This document shows positions 34,013 to 43,710 of a stretch of 64,000 bases of DNA, in pieces. Positions within the stretch are counted from its first letter, which is position 1. The number at the start of each line of letters is the position of its first letter. The stretch comes from G963675935 sp963823895 (GTDB lineage Bacteria > Planctomycetota > Planctomycetia > Pirellulales > Thermoguttaceae), in assembly GCA_963823895.1 (NCBI GenBank), contig CAWGNG010000023.1:1-64000 (forward strand), written 5' to 3'. A program made the translations under genes and the position numbers. The notes beneath the pieces were generated by a model. That model did not search any database, was not told the origin of the DNA, and was given only the letters and a program-made list of their open reading frames with translations.

Positions 34013-34666
34013 CTATTTCAGCGAAGCGGCGTCTTGGCCCAGATCAGCATACGGATCGTGGGCGAAGAAATGGCGTGCGATCTGGTTGGCGAGCACGCCC
34101 ACAAACTCGGCGCGGAATTCCGGCTCGGTTCGCTCGGAGGCGGGCATCGGCGCGCTCGGCGGATAGACGCACTGCGGGATGGTCTTTCGAAAGACCTCCT
34201 TGCCGTTCTTTTTGCAGTCGAAGATGCGGATCGTCGCGCCGGCCTTGCCTTGGTAGAGAGTCTGCCCCTGGAACAGACTGAAACTCTCCAAATCGACGGC
34301 CACCACCATATCGGCCTTCATCGCCTTTCCGACCTCGGGATACTCATCCCACGTATTCTCGTCGGTCCACTTCGTGATCTTCCGCTGGTCGACGATCTTG
34401 ATCTTCGGCACCTGCTCCTGGAGCAGAACCGAAATCTGCTGTGCCAGTTCACGGCCGACGTTCGAGTTGGCGTACTGGAGCGATACCATCGGGCGGCAGA
34501 CCACGGCCACCTTCTTGCCCTTCAACTCGGCGAAATCAGGGTCGACGTCGTCCCCCTTGATCAGGTACATGGCGGTGAACAAGAGATTTCTGCATCCCAC
34601 GGCCGGCAAAACCGCGATCAGCAGCGCCGCAAGGATGATTCCATGTCGAAGAAAGGGACGATTCAT
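34013..34666 (-). CDS. Hypothetical lipoprotein
   Basis: A 217-residue protein with a lipoprotein signal (GIILAALLIAVLPAVGC, lipobox AVGC). The body (LKGKKVAVVCRPMVSLQYANSNVGRELAQQISVLLQEQVPKIKIVDQRKI) looks like an alpha/beta domain found in planctomycete envelope proteins that I cannot name further; it recalls GNA1162/CsgG-like lipoproteins that bind partners by an N-terminal nucleotide-fold-like sheet. It ends 28 bp from nothing recognisable and has an ATG at 34666. Confidence 0.72.
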   Translation of the reverse strand: MNRPFLRHGIILAALLIAVLPAVGCRNLLFTAMYLIKGDDVDPDFAELKGKKVAVVCRPMVSLQYANSNVGRELAQQISVLLQEQVPKIKIVDQRKITKWTDENTWDEYPEVGKAMKADMVVAVDLESFSLFQGQTLYQGKAGATIRIFDCKKNGKEVFRKTIPQCVYPPSAPMPASERTEPEFRAEFVGVLANQIARHFFAHDPYADLGQDAASLK

Positions 34667-34693
34667 CGCAACACCTCGTGTCTGATGTACTCG

Positions 34694-35152
34694 TTAGGGT
34701 TGTATGAACAGCGGGACCAGCACGCGGATGGCCCAGTCGGTCATCGTCACCAGCAAGACAATCGCGGCGCCCCAGGCGGCCGCTCGCTCACTCGGCGCGG
34801 CACCCAGCCAATTGCCGCGAATCGCGGAACCCAACAGCCAGGGTGCGGCCGCCATCGCCAACACTCCCAGCAGGGCTCCGCCCGCGTTCACTCGGCAGGC
34901 GTCAAGCCACTTTCCCCGCATCAAATAAGCCCAGGCGGTCGTCATGCCACACGTAGGACAAGGCCGATGGAACAACGTCCAGAACGTGCATGGTGGAAGT
35001 CCCAACTGTTGATGCGTGCCGTGTCCCGTCGGGTTCGGTCGGAGCACCGCCGCGGTGGCCAGCAACCCCAACAGCCCGAGTCCCACCGCCGCCAGCCAAA
35101 ACCGGTCGCGGCGGGAGAGCGTCGTTCGTCTGGTCTCGTCCGTATTTGCCAA
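34694..35152 (-). CDS. DUF2752 membrane protein
   Basis: The diagnostic DUF2752 motif CPTCGMTTAWAYLMRGKW is present between hydrophobic segments; three membrane helices are likely. The family is small and of unknown role. The start is uncertain: no ATG occurs, and I take the TTG at 35152; another TTG at 35260 would add 36 residues without family support. It is 27 bp upstream of the lipoprotein gene on the same strand. Confidence 0.75.
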   Translation of the reverse strand: MANTDETRRTTLSRRDRFWLAAVGLGLLGLLATAAVLRPNPTGHGTHQQLGLPPCTFWTLFHRPCPTCGMTTAWAYLMRGKWLDACRVNAGGALLGVLAMAAAPWLLGSAIRGNWLGAAPSERAAAWGAAIVLLVTMTDWAIRVLVPLFIQP

Positions 35153-35361
35153 GGGAATCTGATGAAGAGGGGCCGGAGAATACCCGGAACAGCAGCACGC
35201 CGCAAGGCCGAATTCCGGCGACTTTTCGCGTAGGGTGCAAAGCAGCTTCCGGTGTCCCAACGTGGCTCAAGCAAACGTCAATAGGAGAATCTGGCGTTTT
35301 TCGGTTAAGATGGCAATTTGTCGCAGGATAGGAAGTCACTTTGGATCGTGGAGGATCTGTC

Positions 35362-36898
35362 ATGGACGGCATTTCGCAGCATTTACAGCGGAAATTCGAG
35401 CGGGTTTTGCTTGAGGCGAAGGATGCGATCATCGAGACCATTTTGGCGGGCTGGGACCGGAAGACCCCGCTCCATTTCAGTCAAATCGAGGCGGCTTCCC
35501 ATCGGTTGGCGACCCGTTGGAGTTGTTGCTTTCAGGAATGGGCCGCGCGGGAGATGACGGCGGAAAGTCCCGACAGCGCCGCCTGTCCGACCTGTGGCGA
35601 AGTTTGTTCGCTGGAGTTGGTGGCCCGTACGATTCTCTCGACCGACGGTGCGGTCCCCATCTTGGAATGGAAAGGGACTTGTACCCGCTGTCGGCGGGAT
35701 TTTTTTCCCTCTGCGGGCAGCGATGGGATTGGACAGTCGGGAACTAACGCCGGCGATGACGCAGAGGATCGTGTATGCCTCGGCCGAGACGCGATCGAGC
35801 CAACGCGCGTCGCTGGTGCTGAAGCACGTCGGTGGTAACGAGGTCTCAGCGAGCACGGTGCAGCGTGTAACGCACCAAGTGGGGATGGAACTGGCGGAGT
35901 TGCGAGATGAAGGGGATGCGCCCGAACTGGTCCAAGCCCCCGAGAATCCACCCGAGTTGGCCGTCGTGGAAGCTGACGGCGGACGAATTCGCACACGGAA
36001 ACCGGGCCAAGGTTGCGGCGTTCATGGCGAGGCTTGGCGCGAGACCAAGAACGCCAATTTGCTGCGAATGACGCACCAGACGTTTGCGGAAGACCCCGAA
36101 CCGGAACTTCCGCGTGCGTTCACCGATCCCAAGCGAGTGGCGAAATTAGCGGAAAAAGAGGCTCCGCCAGCGATTTCGGCGGTATCTGCCGCGCCGCCTG
36201 GCGAGAAGGCTTGGCGTCCCCAGTGTCTGGTGCGCACGTGTCTTTCGAGCATGGCAGAGGCCAGCGTCTTCGGGCAACAGATGAAGCGGGAGGCCGACTG
36301 TCGTCGTTTTCCGCAGGCGCCTGCGCGTGCCTTTGTGGGAGACGGTCTTCCCTGGCATTGGTTTGTGTGGAAGCACTACTTTCCAAACTTTGTGCCCATC
36401 CTTGATTTCATCCACGCGCTGAGTTATCTGTACGCTGCGGCACTGGCGATGCACCCGGATTTCTCCGTTGCGTGGTCGTGCTATCTGCGCATGGCCCGCG
36501 CATGTTGGCAAGGTCGGGCGATGGAGGCGATGGACGAACTGAAGCGTTGGTTGGCTCCGCACGGTCTTGACGACACGGCCAAGCTGGACGAGAACGATCC
36601 GCGTAAACCGATCGTCGATGCCGCACGTTATCTGCGGAACAACCGCGGTCGCATGGACTATCCGCATTATCGACGCCTTGGGTTGCCGGTAACGTCGGCC
36701 TTGATGGAGTCGCTGGTCAAAGAGGTGAACTACCGGGTGAAGGGGACGGAGATGTTTTGGAACGACCCAGAGGGGGCGGAAGCGATACTCCAAGTCCGGG
36801 CCGCTACTCTATGCGACGACAACCGTCTCGGGCGCTACCTTCGCACTCGGCCGGGGTGTGCCTATGTCCGCCGCTCCACCGTCACCTCGGCCGCCTGA
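35362..36898 (+). mobile_element. ISKra4-type transposase gene, frameshifted
   Basis: The first frame encodes the N-terminal region with a CPTC ... CTRC zinc pattern and ends in CRRDFF. The second frame continues LRAAMGLDSRELTPAMTQRIVYA to FVGDGLPWHWFVWKHYFPN, IVDAARYLRNNRGRMDYPHYR and SLVKEVNYRVKGTEMFW, all typical of ISKra4-family transposases. The break is at the T7 run 35700-35706; a T6 run would restore one frame. Ends and target repeats were not found. Confidence 0.85.
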
Positions 36899-37396
36899 GC
36901 CGAGGCCGGAAGCTGCTTTGCACACTTTCGCGTACAGCAATGCAAAATCCCTCCGCCCGTTAGACGCTGCGCGTAGGGTTGGCCCATGCACTTCCACCCC
37001 CGATCGGGAGTGCGACAGCCGGAAATTCACGTCGCTTCCAGGCGCGCAAATTATTCCGCCGCGGGCCTTGGCGACGAATCGGAAAAATTCTTGGCAAAAT
37101 CTTCAGCGGGGGGCTTGTCAAAATCTGCGCAACCGCTAAGCTCACGTCATTCAAGTCGTGGGTTGCTTGCCCAATGGAATGCTTAATGGCAAACGATTTG
37201 CGGGAATTTGGCCCACAAGCTAGGCTGGTACGAGCCGAGTCGGATTCGCGCCGGCAGCAAGCGTCACCCTATTGTCGAGGGGCGTGGCTTGGCGGCATGG
37301 CGAAATTGGTGAGGCGCCTTCCCGCGCTGCGGAGCGCTGAAGGCGATCGTCCTGTTTTCGCCAGGGCGGAGACCGGGACGGCTCCTGCGAATTGCC
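36899..37396. other. Intergenic region with no recognised gene
   Basis: No coding frame or known RNA is visible. TTGTCA near 37118 with an AT-poor TAAGCT 17 bp later could be a weak promoter. If it is used, mraZ would have a leader of roughly 240 bases; the transposase copy ends at the left edge. Several short palindromes occur but none matches a repeat family of the window. Confidence 0.4.
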
Positions 37397-37882
37397 ATGC
37401 CCGACCTGGACGAATTCCTCCTTGGCGAGTTCCGACGCAGCCTCGACGAGCGGTTTCGCTTGTCGATCCCCGGCGAATTGGGGGCCGTGTTGGCCGCTGC
37501 CTCCCCCGACTGCATCTTGGCCAAAGAGCGCCCCGGCTGCTTGAGCCTGTGGAGCGCCGCGGTCTGGCAGGCTCGGTTGGACGAGGGGGTCGAATTGGTC
37601 AAGCAGAAGATGCGGGCCGGCAAGCTGCGGGAGCGAATCGGCGAGGTGCAGCTCTTCGGCCGCCTTCTTTCGACCCGCCACCGGCTGGTTCAATTGGCCG
37701 GCCGCGGGCGGCTGGTGATTCCCGAGGGTTTTCGGGAATTCTTGGGGGTCGAGCCCGGCGGGGAAGTGCAGATCGTGGGGGCGGCGGTCTGCGTCGAGAT
37801 CTGGAATCCCGCGGCGTGGCTGAAGTATCTCGAAGCCCGCATGCCTCGCTTCCGACGGCTTTTCGATCGGCTATCGGAGTAG
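37397..37882 (+). CDS. mraZ: MraZ-like DNA-binding protein
   Basis: A 161-residue protein with two AbrB-type swapped-hairpin units: FLLGEFRRSLDERFRLSIPGEL and GRGRLVIPEGFREFLGVEPGGEVQIVG. In most bacteria MraZ opens the dcw cluster and represses it. Here the downstream genes are a palindromic repeat and an FkbM methyltransferase; rsmH, ftsL and mur genes are absent next to it. The ATG at 37397 sits where the first unit begins. The symbol reflects family, not context. Confidence 0.85.
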   Translation: MPDLDEFLLGEFRRSLDERFRLSIPGELGAVLAAASPDCILAKERPGCLSLWSAAVWQARLDEGVELVKQKMRAGKLRERIGEVQLFGRLLSTRHRLVQLAGRGRLVIPEGFREFLGVEPGGEVQIVGAAVCVEIWNPAAWLKYLEARMPRFRRLFDRLSE

Positions 37883-37891
37883 AAGGGTTCA

Positions 37892-37959
37892 GTGGGGCAG
37901 ACATTCCTGTCTGCCGAGCGCGTTGCATTTTTCCCGGCAGACAGGAATGTCTGCCCCAC
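37892..37959. repeat. GGGGCAGACATTCC-family palindrome
   Basis: 24-base arms (37892-37915 and 37936-37959) are exact reverse complements with a 20-bp loop, ten bases after the mraZ stop. It probably ends transcription. No gene is seen from 37960 to 38182. Confidence 0.88.
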
Positions 37960-38182
37960 CGCGGTGAAGAATGCGGCGTATGTCCCAAATCACGAGCGAG
38001 CGTTTCCACGCCCGGTCTGGTGGAGTTCCCAACGTCAGTACCAAGGCGGTGTCACCCGGCTGGAGCTGCAAGTCACCCGGGATGGGTGTTCTTTGGGTCG
38101 CACGATGCGCCCGCCCCATTTCCCCGGACCGGGCGTGGATTCTGCTTTTTCGGCTGGCGCAATCGCCGGCTCCGATAGCCGC

Positions 38183-38950
38183 CTACTCCCTTCGCCAACA
38201 GAACAGCAGTCCGTCGCGCTTCAACATGGAGAAGCCGAAGGTCTTTAGTTTGTCGATCAAGGTCGCGGAGTCGAATCCTTCCACGTCGTGGAGCTCCATG
38301 CCGATCTGATCGATCTTAGCGGCGGTCGCGGCGGACATGCCGCGAACGATGGCATGTTCGGCGCCTTCGCAATCGAGTTTGAGAAAATCACATCGGTTCC
38401 AACCGTTCTCGTCGAGGAGTTGATCGAGGGTGACGACGGTCACTTCCTCAATGCTCGCTGCTTGGCCGGCGACGCCGCGGTAGAGCGAGGTGAAGACGGA
38501 ATTGTGGGCCACGTGCAGAGTTGCCGTTCCCGGCGCCTCGCCCACGGCGGTGTGTTTGGCGATGGCGTTGGTGAGGTGGTTCAGTTCGACATTCCGTTGG
38601 AGTTGGCGGAAAGTTTCTCGAGCCGGTTCGACCGCGATGACCTGGCCTGCCGGTCCCACAGCCCGCGCGGCGCGGATCGTAAAAGCGCCGATGTTGGCGC
38701 CGATGTCGATGACCCTATCGCCCGGAGACAGGGTTTTTCCGACGGGTGCGTACTCGTTCCAGAGATAGGCTCCGTTGACCGAGGGCCAATCGCCGCGGCC
38801 GGGACGCAACTCGAAAACGGCCCCGTCCCAAAGGACTGCCCGGTAGGGGCGAGTCCGCGCCCCTAGCCTGTCGAGAACGGGCAGAAGCGGATTCCTCACC
38901 AACGTCGTCAGTTTCAACAGGCTGCGGATTCGCTGGAAACGACAGGACAT
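38183..38950 (-). CDS. FkbM-family methyltransferase
   Basis: A 255-residue SAM-dependent methyltransferase. Motif I VIDIGANIGAFTIRAA, the acidic VIAVEPARETF loop and the FkbM signature DFLKLDCEGAEHAIVRGM are clear. Members O-methylate sugars or polyketides; in planctomycetes they often sit with surface polysaccharide genes, but none are adjacent here. The ATG at 38950 is plain. Confidence 0.9.
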   Translation of the reverse strand: MSCRFQRIRSLLKLTTLVRNPLLPVLDRLGARTRPYRAVLWDGAVFELRPGRGDWPSVNGAYLWNEYAPVGKTLSPGDRVIDIGANIGAFTIRAARAVGPAGQVIAVEPARETFRQLQRNVELNHLTNAIAKHTAVGEAPGTATLHVAHNSVFTSLYRGVAGQAASIEEVTVVTLDQLLDENGWNRCDFLKLDCEGAEHAIVRGMSAATAAKIDQIGMELHDVEGFDSATLIDKLKTFGFSMLKRDGLLFCWRRE

Positions 38951-39079
38951 CTTGCGTCGATCTGTGAAAAAAGGGTGAGCCGTGTTGCCGCGGATTCTCC
39001 CGACAACTCAACAAAACAGACGCCGTATCCCCGCTCCTTTTCCCGCTCAGGGGAAACCTAAGCACTCCGTGGGAGTCGC

Positions 39080-39481
39080 TTAGTCCTTCGGAACCGCGAC
39101 GTACTCCATGCGCAACTCGTGCAGCGCGGCTTCCAACTCTTCGCTCTCCTGCGGCGTGCGATTGCCCTCGGTCTTCTGCTGCAGCACCGCCAGCAAGTCG
39201 ATCGAGTGCTTCGCCTGGTCGAGTTGAACTTCGGCCTTCTTCGTGACAGGATTTGGCAGGAGCCCCAAGGCCATCGCTCCCTGGATGTACAGTGTGCCGA
39301 TCAGAAAAAGGAGGTCGGCGGGCGGCAGCGGAAGATGCCGACCGGTCGGCGTCCCGGCCGGTGGCTCAGCCGATTTCTGCGGCGGCTCGGCCTGCCGGGC
39401 CGCGTCCTTCTCCGCTTGCACTTGGCTCTTCCAGTCCTCGTCGATGACCAGCTTTTTCTCGGGAGTCTGTTCGGTGTTCAT
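39080..39481 (-). CDS. DUF1844 domain protein
   Basis: A 133-residue protein with a charged proline-rich N-terminus and the DUF1844 core LPPADLLFLIGTLYIQGAMALGLLPNPVTKKAEVQLDQAKHSIDLLAVLQQKTEGNRT. The family is small, widespread and of unknown function. It lies 116 bp downstream of pyrG on the same strand, separated by a perfect palindromic repeat that may act as a terminator. Confidence 0.9.
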   Translation of the reverse strand: MNTEQTPEKKLVIDEDWKSQVQAEKDAARQAEPPQKSAEPPAGTPTGRHLPLPPADLLFLIGTLYIQGAMALGLLPNPVTKKAEVQLDQAKHSIDLLAVLQQKTEGNRTPQESEELEAALHELRMEYVAVPKD

Positions 39482-39505
39482 GGAGGAGTGCTCCGTTACG
39501 CGAAA

Positions 39506-39581
39506 TTGTAGGAGGCGTCTCCTGACGCCGATCCTCCGATGTTCTCAAAGTGCAATCGGCGTCAGGAGACGCCTCCTACAA
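39506..39581. repeat. GTAGGAGGCGTCTCC-family palindrome
   Basis: The 27-base arms 39506-39532 and 39555-39581 are perfect reverse complements. Close relatives are at 11279 and 18668. It separates pyrG and the DUF1844 gene. Confidence 0.9.
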
Positions 39582-39596
39582 CGAACTATCGCGGTT

Positions 39597-41204
39597 TCAT
39601 TTGCGGGTGTGATGTGCGAGCGCCGCGCCGACGAAGCCGGCGAACAACGGGTGCGAGCGGGTCGGCTGCGACTTGAACTCGGGGTGATACTGCACACCGA
39701 CAAACCAGGGATGCTCGGGAAGCTCGATGACTTCGACCAGCGCGCCGTCGGGGCTGGTGCCGGCGAACCGCATTCCGGCGTCGGCGAACTGTTGGCGGTA
39801 AGCATTGTTGAACTCGTAGCGATGGCGATGCCGCTCGGAGATATCGGTCGCGCCGTAGGCGGCCGCCGCCTTGCTGTCGGGGGCGAGCCGGGTCGGCTGG
39901 GTTCCCAGCCGCATCGTCCCCCCTTTGTCCGTGATCGTCTTCTGCTCGTCCAACAGACAGATCACCGGATAGCGCGTTTCGTGATCGAACTCGCTGGAAT
40001 TGGCCTTCTCCAGCCCGACGACATTTCGCGCGAACTCGGCCACGGCGCACTGCATCCCCAAACAGATGCCGAAGAAGGGGATGCCGCGTTGCCGGGCGAA
40101 GCGGACGGCGTCGACCTTGCCCTCGATCCCCCGCTCGCCGAAGCCGCCGGGCACGAGGATTCCATTGACGCCCGCTAAGAGTTGCTCGACCCCTTCGCGT
40201 TCGACCGCCTCGCTGTGGATGTGTTGCACGCGGACCCGCGTGCGATGATGGATGCCGGCGTGATCGATCGCCTCGTAGATCGACTTGTAGGCGTCGCGGT
40301 GCTCGGCGTACTTGCCGACCACGGCGATGGTGATTTCATGTTCCGGATTGCGCAGGCGGTGCAGCAAGTCGCGCCAGCGGTCGAGATTGAGCGGCCCGGC
40401 CTTCAGCCCCAGCTTGCGGACGATCAACTCGTCCATGCCGTGCTCGACCAGGCTCATCGGCACCTCGTATACGGAAAAGTCCTTGTCTTTCTCCTCGATC
40501 ACGGCCTCGATCGGCACGTTGCAAAACAGTGCGATCTTGGCGCGATCATCCTTGCTCAACGACCGCTCGGTGCGGCAGACGAGGATGTCGGGCTGAACGC
40601 CGATCTGCCGCAGCAGGCCGACCGACTGCTGCGTCGGCTTGGTCTTTAGTTCGGCGGCCGCCTTCAAGTAGGGAACCAACGTCAGATGGATGTAGAGGCA
40701 GTTCTCCTTGCCCACGTCGAGGGCGAACTGGCGGATGGCTTCGAGGAAGGGCTGGCTTTCGATGTCCCCGACCGTGCCGCCGATTTCGCTGATGACCACG
40801 TCCACGTCGGGTCCGTCCGGCTTGGCCAACGCCGCTTTGATCTCATTGGTGATATGGGGAATGACCTGCACGGTCTTGCCCAGGAACTCGCCGCGGCGTT
40901 CCTTCTCGATCACCGACAGGTAGATCTGGCCGGTGGTGTAGTTTGAATCGCGGTTCAAGGGGCTATTGGTGAAACGCTCGTAGTGGCCCAGGTCGAGGTC
41001 GGTTTCGCTGCCGTCGTCCAGCACGTAGACTTCGCCGTGCTGGTAGGGGCTCATCGTGCCCGGATCGACGTTGATGTACGGATCGAGCTTCTGCATGCGG
41101 ACCGACAGCCCGCGCTGCTCCAACAACATGCCGATCGAGGCGCTGGTGAGTCCTTTGCCGAGCGAGCTAACCACGCCGCCGGTCACGAAAATGTGCTTAC
41201 TCAT
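39597..41204 (-). CDS. pyrG: CTP synthase
   Basis: CTP synthase aminates UTP using glutamine. The 535-residue protein starts MSKHIFVTGGVVSSLGKGLT with the synthetase P-loop. It has the GTVGDIESQPFLEAIRQF segment and the glutamine amidotransferase with FFGICLGMQ (nucleophile cysteine) and the HPEF catalytic pair near the end. Length and order are normal. The start at 41204 is fixed by family alignment; the frame extends 11 codons further. Confidence 0.97.
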   Translation of the reverse strand: MSKHIFVTGGVVSSLGKGLTSASIGMLLEQRGLSVRMQKLDPYINVDPGTMSPYQHGEVYVLDDGSETDLDLGHYERFTNSPLNRDSNYTTGQIYLSVIEKERRGEFLGKTVQVIPHITNEIKAALAKPDGPDVDVVISEIGGTVGDIESQPFLEAIRQFALDVGKENCLYIHLTLVPYLKAAAELKTKPTQQSVGLLRQIGVQPDILVCRTERSLSKDDRAKIALFCNVPIEAVIEEKDKDFSVYEVPMSLVEHGMDELIVRKLGLKAGPLNLDRWRDLLHRLRNPEHEITIAVVGKYAEHRDAYKSIYEAIDHAGIHHRTRVRVQHIHSEAVEREGVEQLLAGVNGILVPGGFGERGIEGKVDAVRFARQRGIPFFGICLGMQCAVAEFARNVVGLEKANSSEFDHETRYPVICLLDEQKTITDKGGTMRLGTQPTRLAPDSKAAAAYGATDISERHRHRYEFNNAYRQQFADAGMRFAGTSPDGALVEVIELPEHPWFVGVQYHPEFKSQPTRSHPLFAGFVGAALAHHTRK

Positions 41205-41422
41205 TATGGATGCCGTCCTGGTCGGGGTTCCGTCCAATGGAAGGCACTATTGTAAAACGGGGGGCGACGATCGAAAAGTGGGCCGGAATTCTCCGCACCA
41301 ACCCCTCGCTAGATGGGCACGATAGATTTCAACCACTACTCGGTGGCAGATGGACGGGGCTGCAACTATAATGTCTAGCAGACGCGCAGTGTCGGCTAGA
41401 TACGCAATTTGGAGGGTCACTC

Positions 41423-41929
41423 GTGGACAGGGTTGAAGATGAAGTCGTCGGTTCGGGTGAGGGACTAACGCACGCGGCGTCTGCGCCGGCGGAAGAGCCT
41501 GCCGCCGCCGATGAGGTCAAGGAGACCGAGGCGGCTGAAGAGACCAAGGAGACGAAGAAACCGGTCGATCTCTTTGCCGACGAGAAGAAGACCGACATGA
41601 CGCCGTTTCTTGTGATCGCCGGCGTGCTCGGTCTGGCGGTGGTGATTTTTCTGATCGCCTGGGCTCTGCGCTGGAACAATTCCACCGCCATCTATCTCAT
41701 CGGCCTGACTTTCATCCCGCTGCTGCTTTGGCTCGGCCGCAAGACAAACACGGTCTACGTCGTCCTCCTCGGCTGTGTCATCGCGGTGTTGATGACGTGC
41801 GTCTATTGCCTGTGGACGGTGTTGGCGTGGTACCACTTCGACGTGAAAGCCTCGCAAGCCACACAGCGAGTCAGCATGGCGCAACCCGTCGATCGCGGCG
41901 GGCAACTGGCGATTCGCGACGCGGGTTAG
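41423..41929 (+). CDS. Hypothetical membrane protein with acidic N-terminus
   Basis: A 168-residue protein. The first 55 residues are acidic and low-complexity (ETEAAEETKETKKPVDLF); three hydrophobic segments follow (FLVIAGVLGLAVVIFLIAW, IYLIGLTFIPLLLWL and VYVVLLGCVIAVLMTCVY). The GTG at 41423 has a weak ribosome site. The family is not recognised; the layout is that of small planctomycete membrane proteins. Confidence 0.7.
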   Translation: MDRVEDEVVGSGEGLTHAASAPAEEPAAADEVKETEAAEETKETKKPVDLFADEKKTDMTPFLVIAGVLGLAVVIFLIAWALRWNNSTAIYLIGLTFIPLLLWLGRKTNTVYVVLLGCVIAVLMTCVYCLWTVLAWYHFDVKASQATQRVSMAQPVDRGGQLAIRDAG

Positions 41930-41973
41930 CACGCATCTCTCGCCGTTCGGGGAAAACGCGCGACACGATGTCC

Positions 41974-42044
41974 GGTGGGGCAGACATTCCTGTCTGCCAA
42001 ATGTGCGGCTCTTTCTTGCGGCAGACAGGAATGTCTGCCCCACC
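41974..42044. repeat. GGGGCAGACATTCC-family palindrome
   Basis: Arms 41974-41998 and 42020-42044 are exact 25-base reverse complements. It lies between convergent genes and could be a bidirectional terminator. Confidence 0.88.
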
Positions 42045-42074
42045 TTGGGGAGAAATGCGGGTTAGTCGTCGCCC

Positions 42075-43048
42075 TTAGGGCAATTGTGCCCGTTGCCCGT
42101 CCGCCATGCTTCCCAAGTAGCGATAGACCATCACGTCGATGGTCTGCGCGATGAAATGCACGGAGCCGTCGGCCATGCCGAAGTGGGCGCCGCCGCTGTG
42201 GTCGCTGCCGGCCGACTCGAAGAAGAGATTGTTCATGCCGCCGGTTTGATACTTGCCGGGATTGCCCTCGGAATGCTCGGCGTCGTTTGTGGTGAATAAG
42301 GTAGCTACGCCGCCTTCCGCCCAACCGTCCATGCTGCAGATACCGGAGGGTGGTGACACGAGCCGCTGCAATTCGCCGACCATAATCGTGCAGGTCGTGC
42401 CGTCGCGGACGTCGGCGAAACTGGCCGACGTGTTCGGCAGGAAGATCCCGCGCGAAGCGGAAACTGCCAGTGCTCGGATTCGTAGCCGCGATCAACGCCC
42501 GCGAAGTACCGTTTTGTGTCATTCTTCCAGCCGTTGCCCGCGCCGAGGCAGCCGCCGTAATCGTTGCCGCCGCGCTGCCAAGACCAAACAACGAGGTGTT
42601 CCTGGTCTTCGGAGCGAATCCCGTTGCGGCGGGCGGGGCAATAGAAGATCGGGATATCGCTCTGCGCCAGCGCGGCGTTGCCCGTCACGTTCGTGGTGAA
42701 GTCCCAATGATCGTCGAGGCTTTGCAGTTCCAAGTAAGGCAGGACTTGCAGCAGCCAACTGGTGCCGTGCAGGTTTTGACCGCTTGTGGCTCTCGCCTCC
42801 TGGAGGGGCTGCCAGGCGGGCGGCGTTCCCATGCGCACAATGCAGCCCGGCGGAAAGAGATTTTGCGTCTGATGATAGTTGTGCAGCGCCAGGCTGATCT
42901 GTTTGACGTTGTTGGAGCACTGCGCCCGCCGGGCAGCTTCCCGCGCCGCTTGCACCGCGGGCAACAACAACGCGACCAAGACGCCGATGATCGTGATGAC
43001 CACCAGCAATTCGACGAGTGAAAACGCACGCTGGGCCGGCGTTCGCAT
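42075..43048 (-). CDS. DUF1559 prepilin-like protein, frameshifted
   Basis: DUF1559 proteins are the large planctomycete family of type IV pilin-like exported proteins. The prepilin signal FSLVELLVVITIIGVLVALLLPAVQAAREAARR is at residues 9-40, and the C-terminal signature GGAHFGMADGSVHFI is in another frame. The change near 42446-42454 fits a lost G in CGCGGCGGG (HWQFPLRGGIFLPN). With this base restored, the chain would be about 324 residues, typical for the family. Its role in the cell is unknown; members vary greatly in number. Confidence 0.88.
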
Positions 43049-43297
43049 CGTATTCCCGTCCCCCGTCCGACAGTGCCGCTACCTTGATCGTGCCGAACTT
43101 TCGTGAGTCTAGCGGATCTGTCGTTCCGGTACAATGCCCCACGGCAAGGGTAGAGCGGAAATCGAGCGCAAAAAACGGTTGACAGGCCCCCAATGTTGGT
43201 TCACAATTCGACGTGGCCGTGTTTGCGGCCGGTAGATTGGCTTCACGTTTTTTCACGGGCAACCAGCCCTGCCATCTCGATGACCGAGGAGCAAACC

Positions 43298-43582
43298 ATG
43301 TTGCGGGAAGCAGAACCCCTGCGGTGGCCATTGACCGACCCCGAGCTCGCCCCGATCGGCGAAAGTTCTCCGCGGCGCGGCGGCTGCGTTGCCCTCGCCG
43401 CCAAGGAAGACGAGGACGATTTCGACGACGACGACTTCGACAACGATTTTGACGATGATTTCGAAGAGGACTTCGACGACGACTTCGACGACGAGGACGA
43501 CCTCGACGAAGACGAAGACGAGGATGAGGACGAAGACGAGGAGGACTTTGAGGAGGAAGACCTTGAGGAAGACGACGCCTAG
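43298..43582 (+). CDS. Small protein with extremely acidic tail
   Basis: A 94-residue protein. The first half reads EAEPLRWPLTDPELAPIGESSPRRGGCVALAAKE; residues 42-94 are almost only aspartate and glutamate with scattered phenylalanines. The ATG at 43298 follows GAGGAG at good spacing. This acidic tail could bind cations or basic proteins, or act as a DNA mimic; none is demonstrated. It has no visible homologue in the window. Confidence 0.72.
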   Translation: MLREAEPLRWPLTDPELAPIGESSPRRGGCVALAAKEDEDDFDDDDFDNDFDDDFEEDFDDDFDDEDDLDEDEDEDEDEDEEDFEEEDLEEDDA

Positions 43583-43710
43583 TGCAACTTCCAGGAAGTT
43601 CGTGCGCCCGAGAAACGCCCCGCCATCGCACTGGGGGGGCTTTACAGAGCGGCGAGAGATTCTTGAAACGCCCGCCACTCACCATCCTTTTCCCAGCGGA
43701 GACGTGCTTC

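Noticed and set aside
36899..37396. Structured RNA upstream of mraZ
   Set aside because: Some short hairpins can be drawn, but no strong promoter, terminator or known RNA signature was found.
43253..43678. Valine-rich minus-strand frame with VLVFVLILVFVFVEVV
   Set aside because: It is the antisense of the D/E codon repeats; apparent membrane segments are an artefact.
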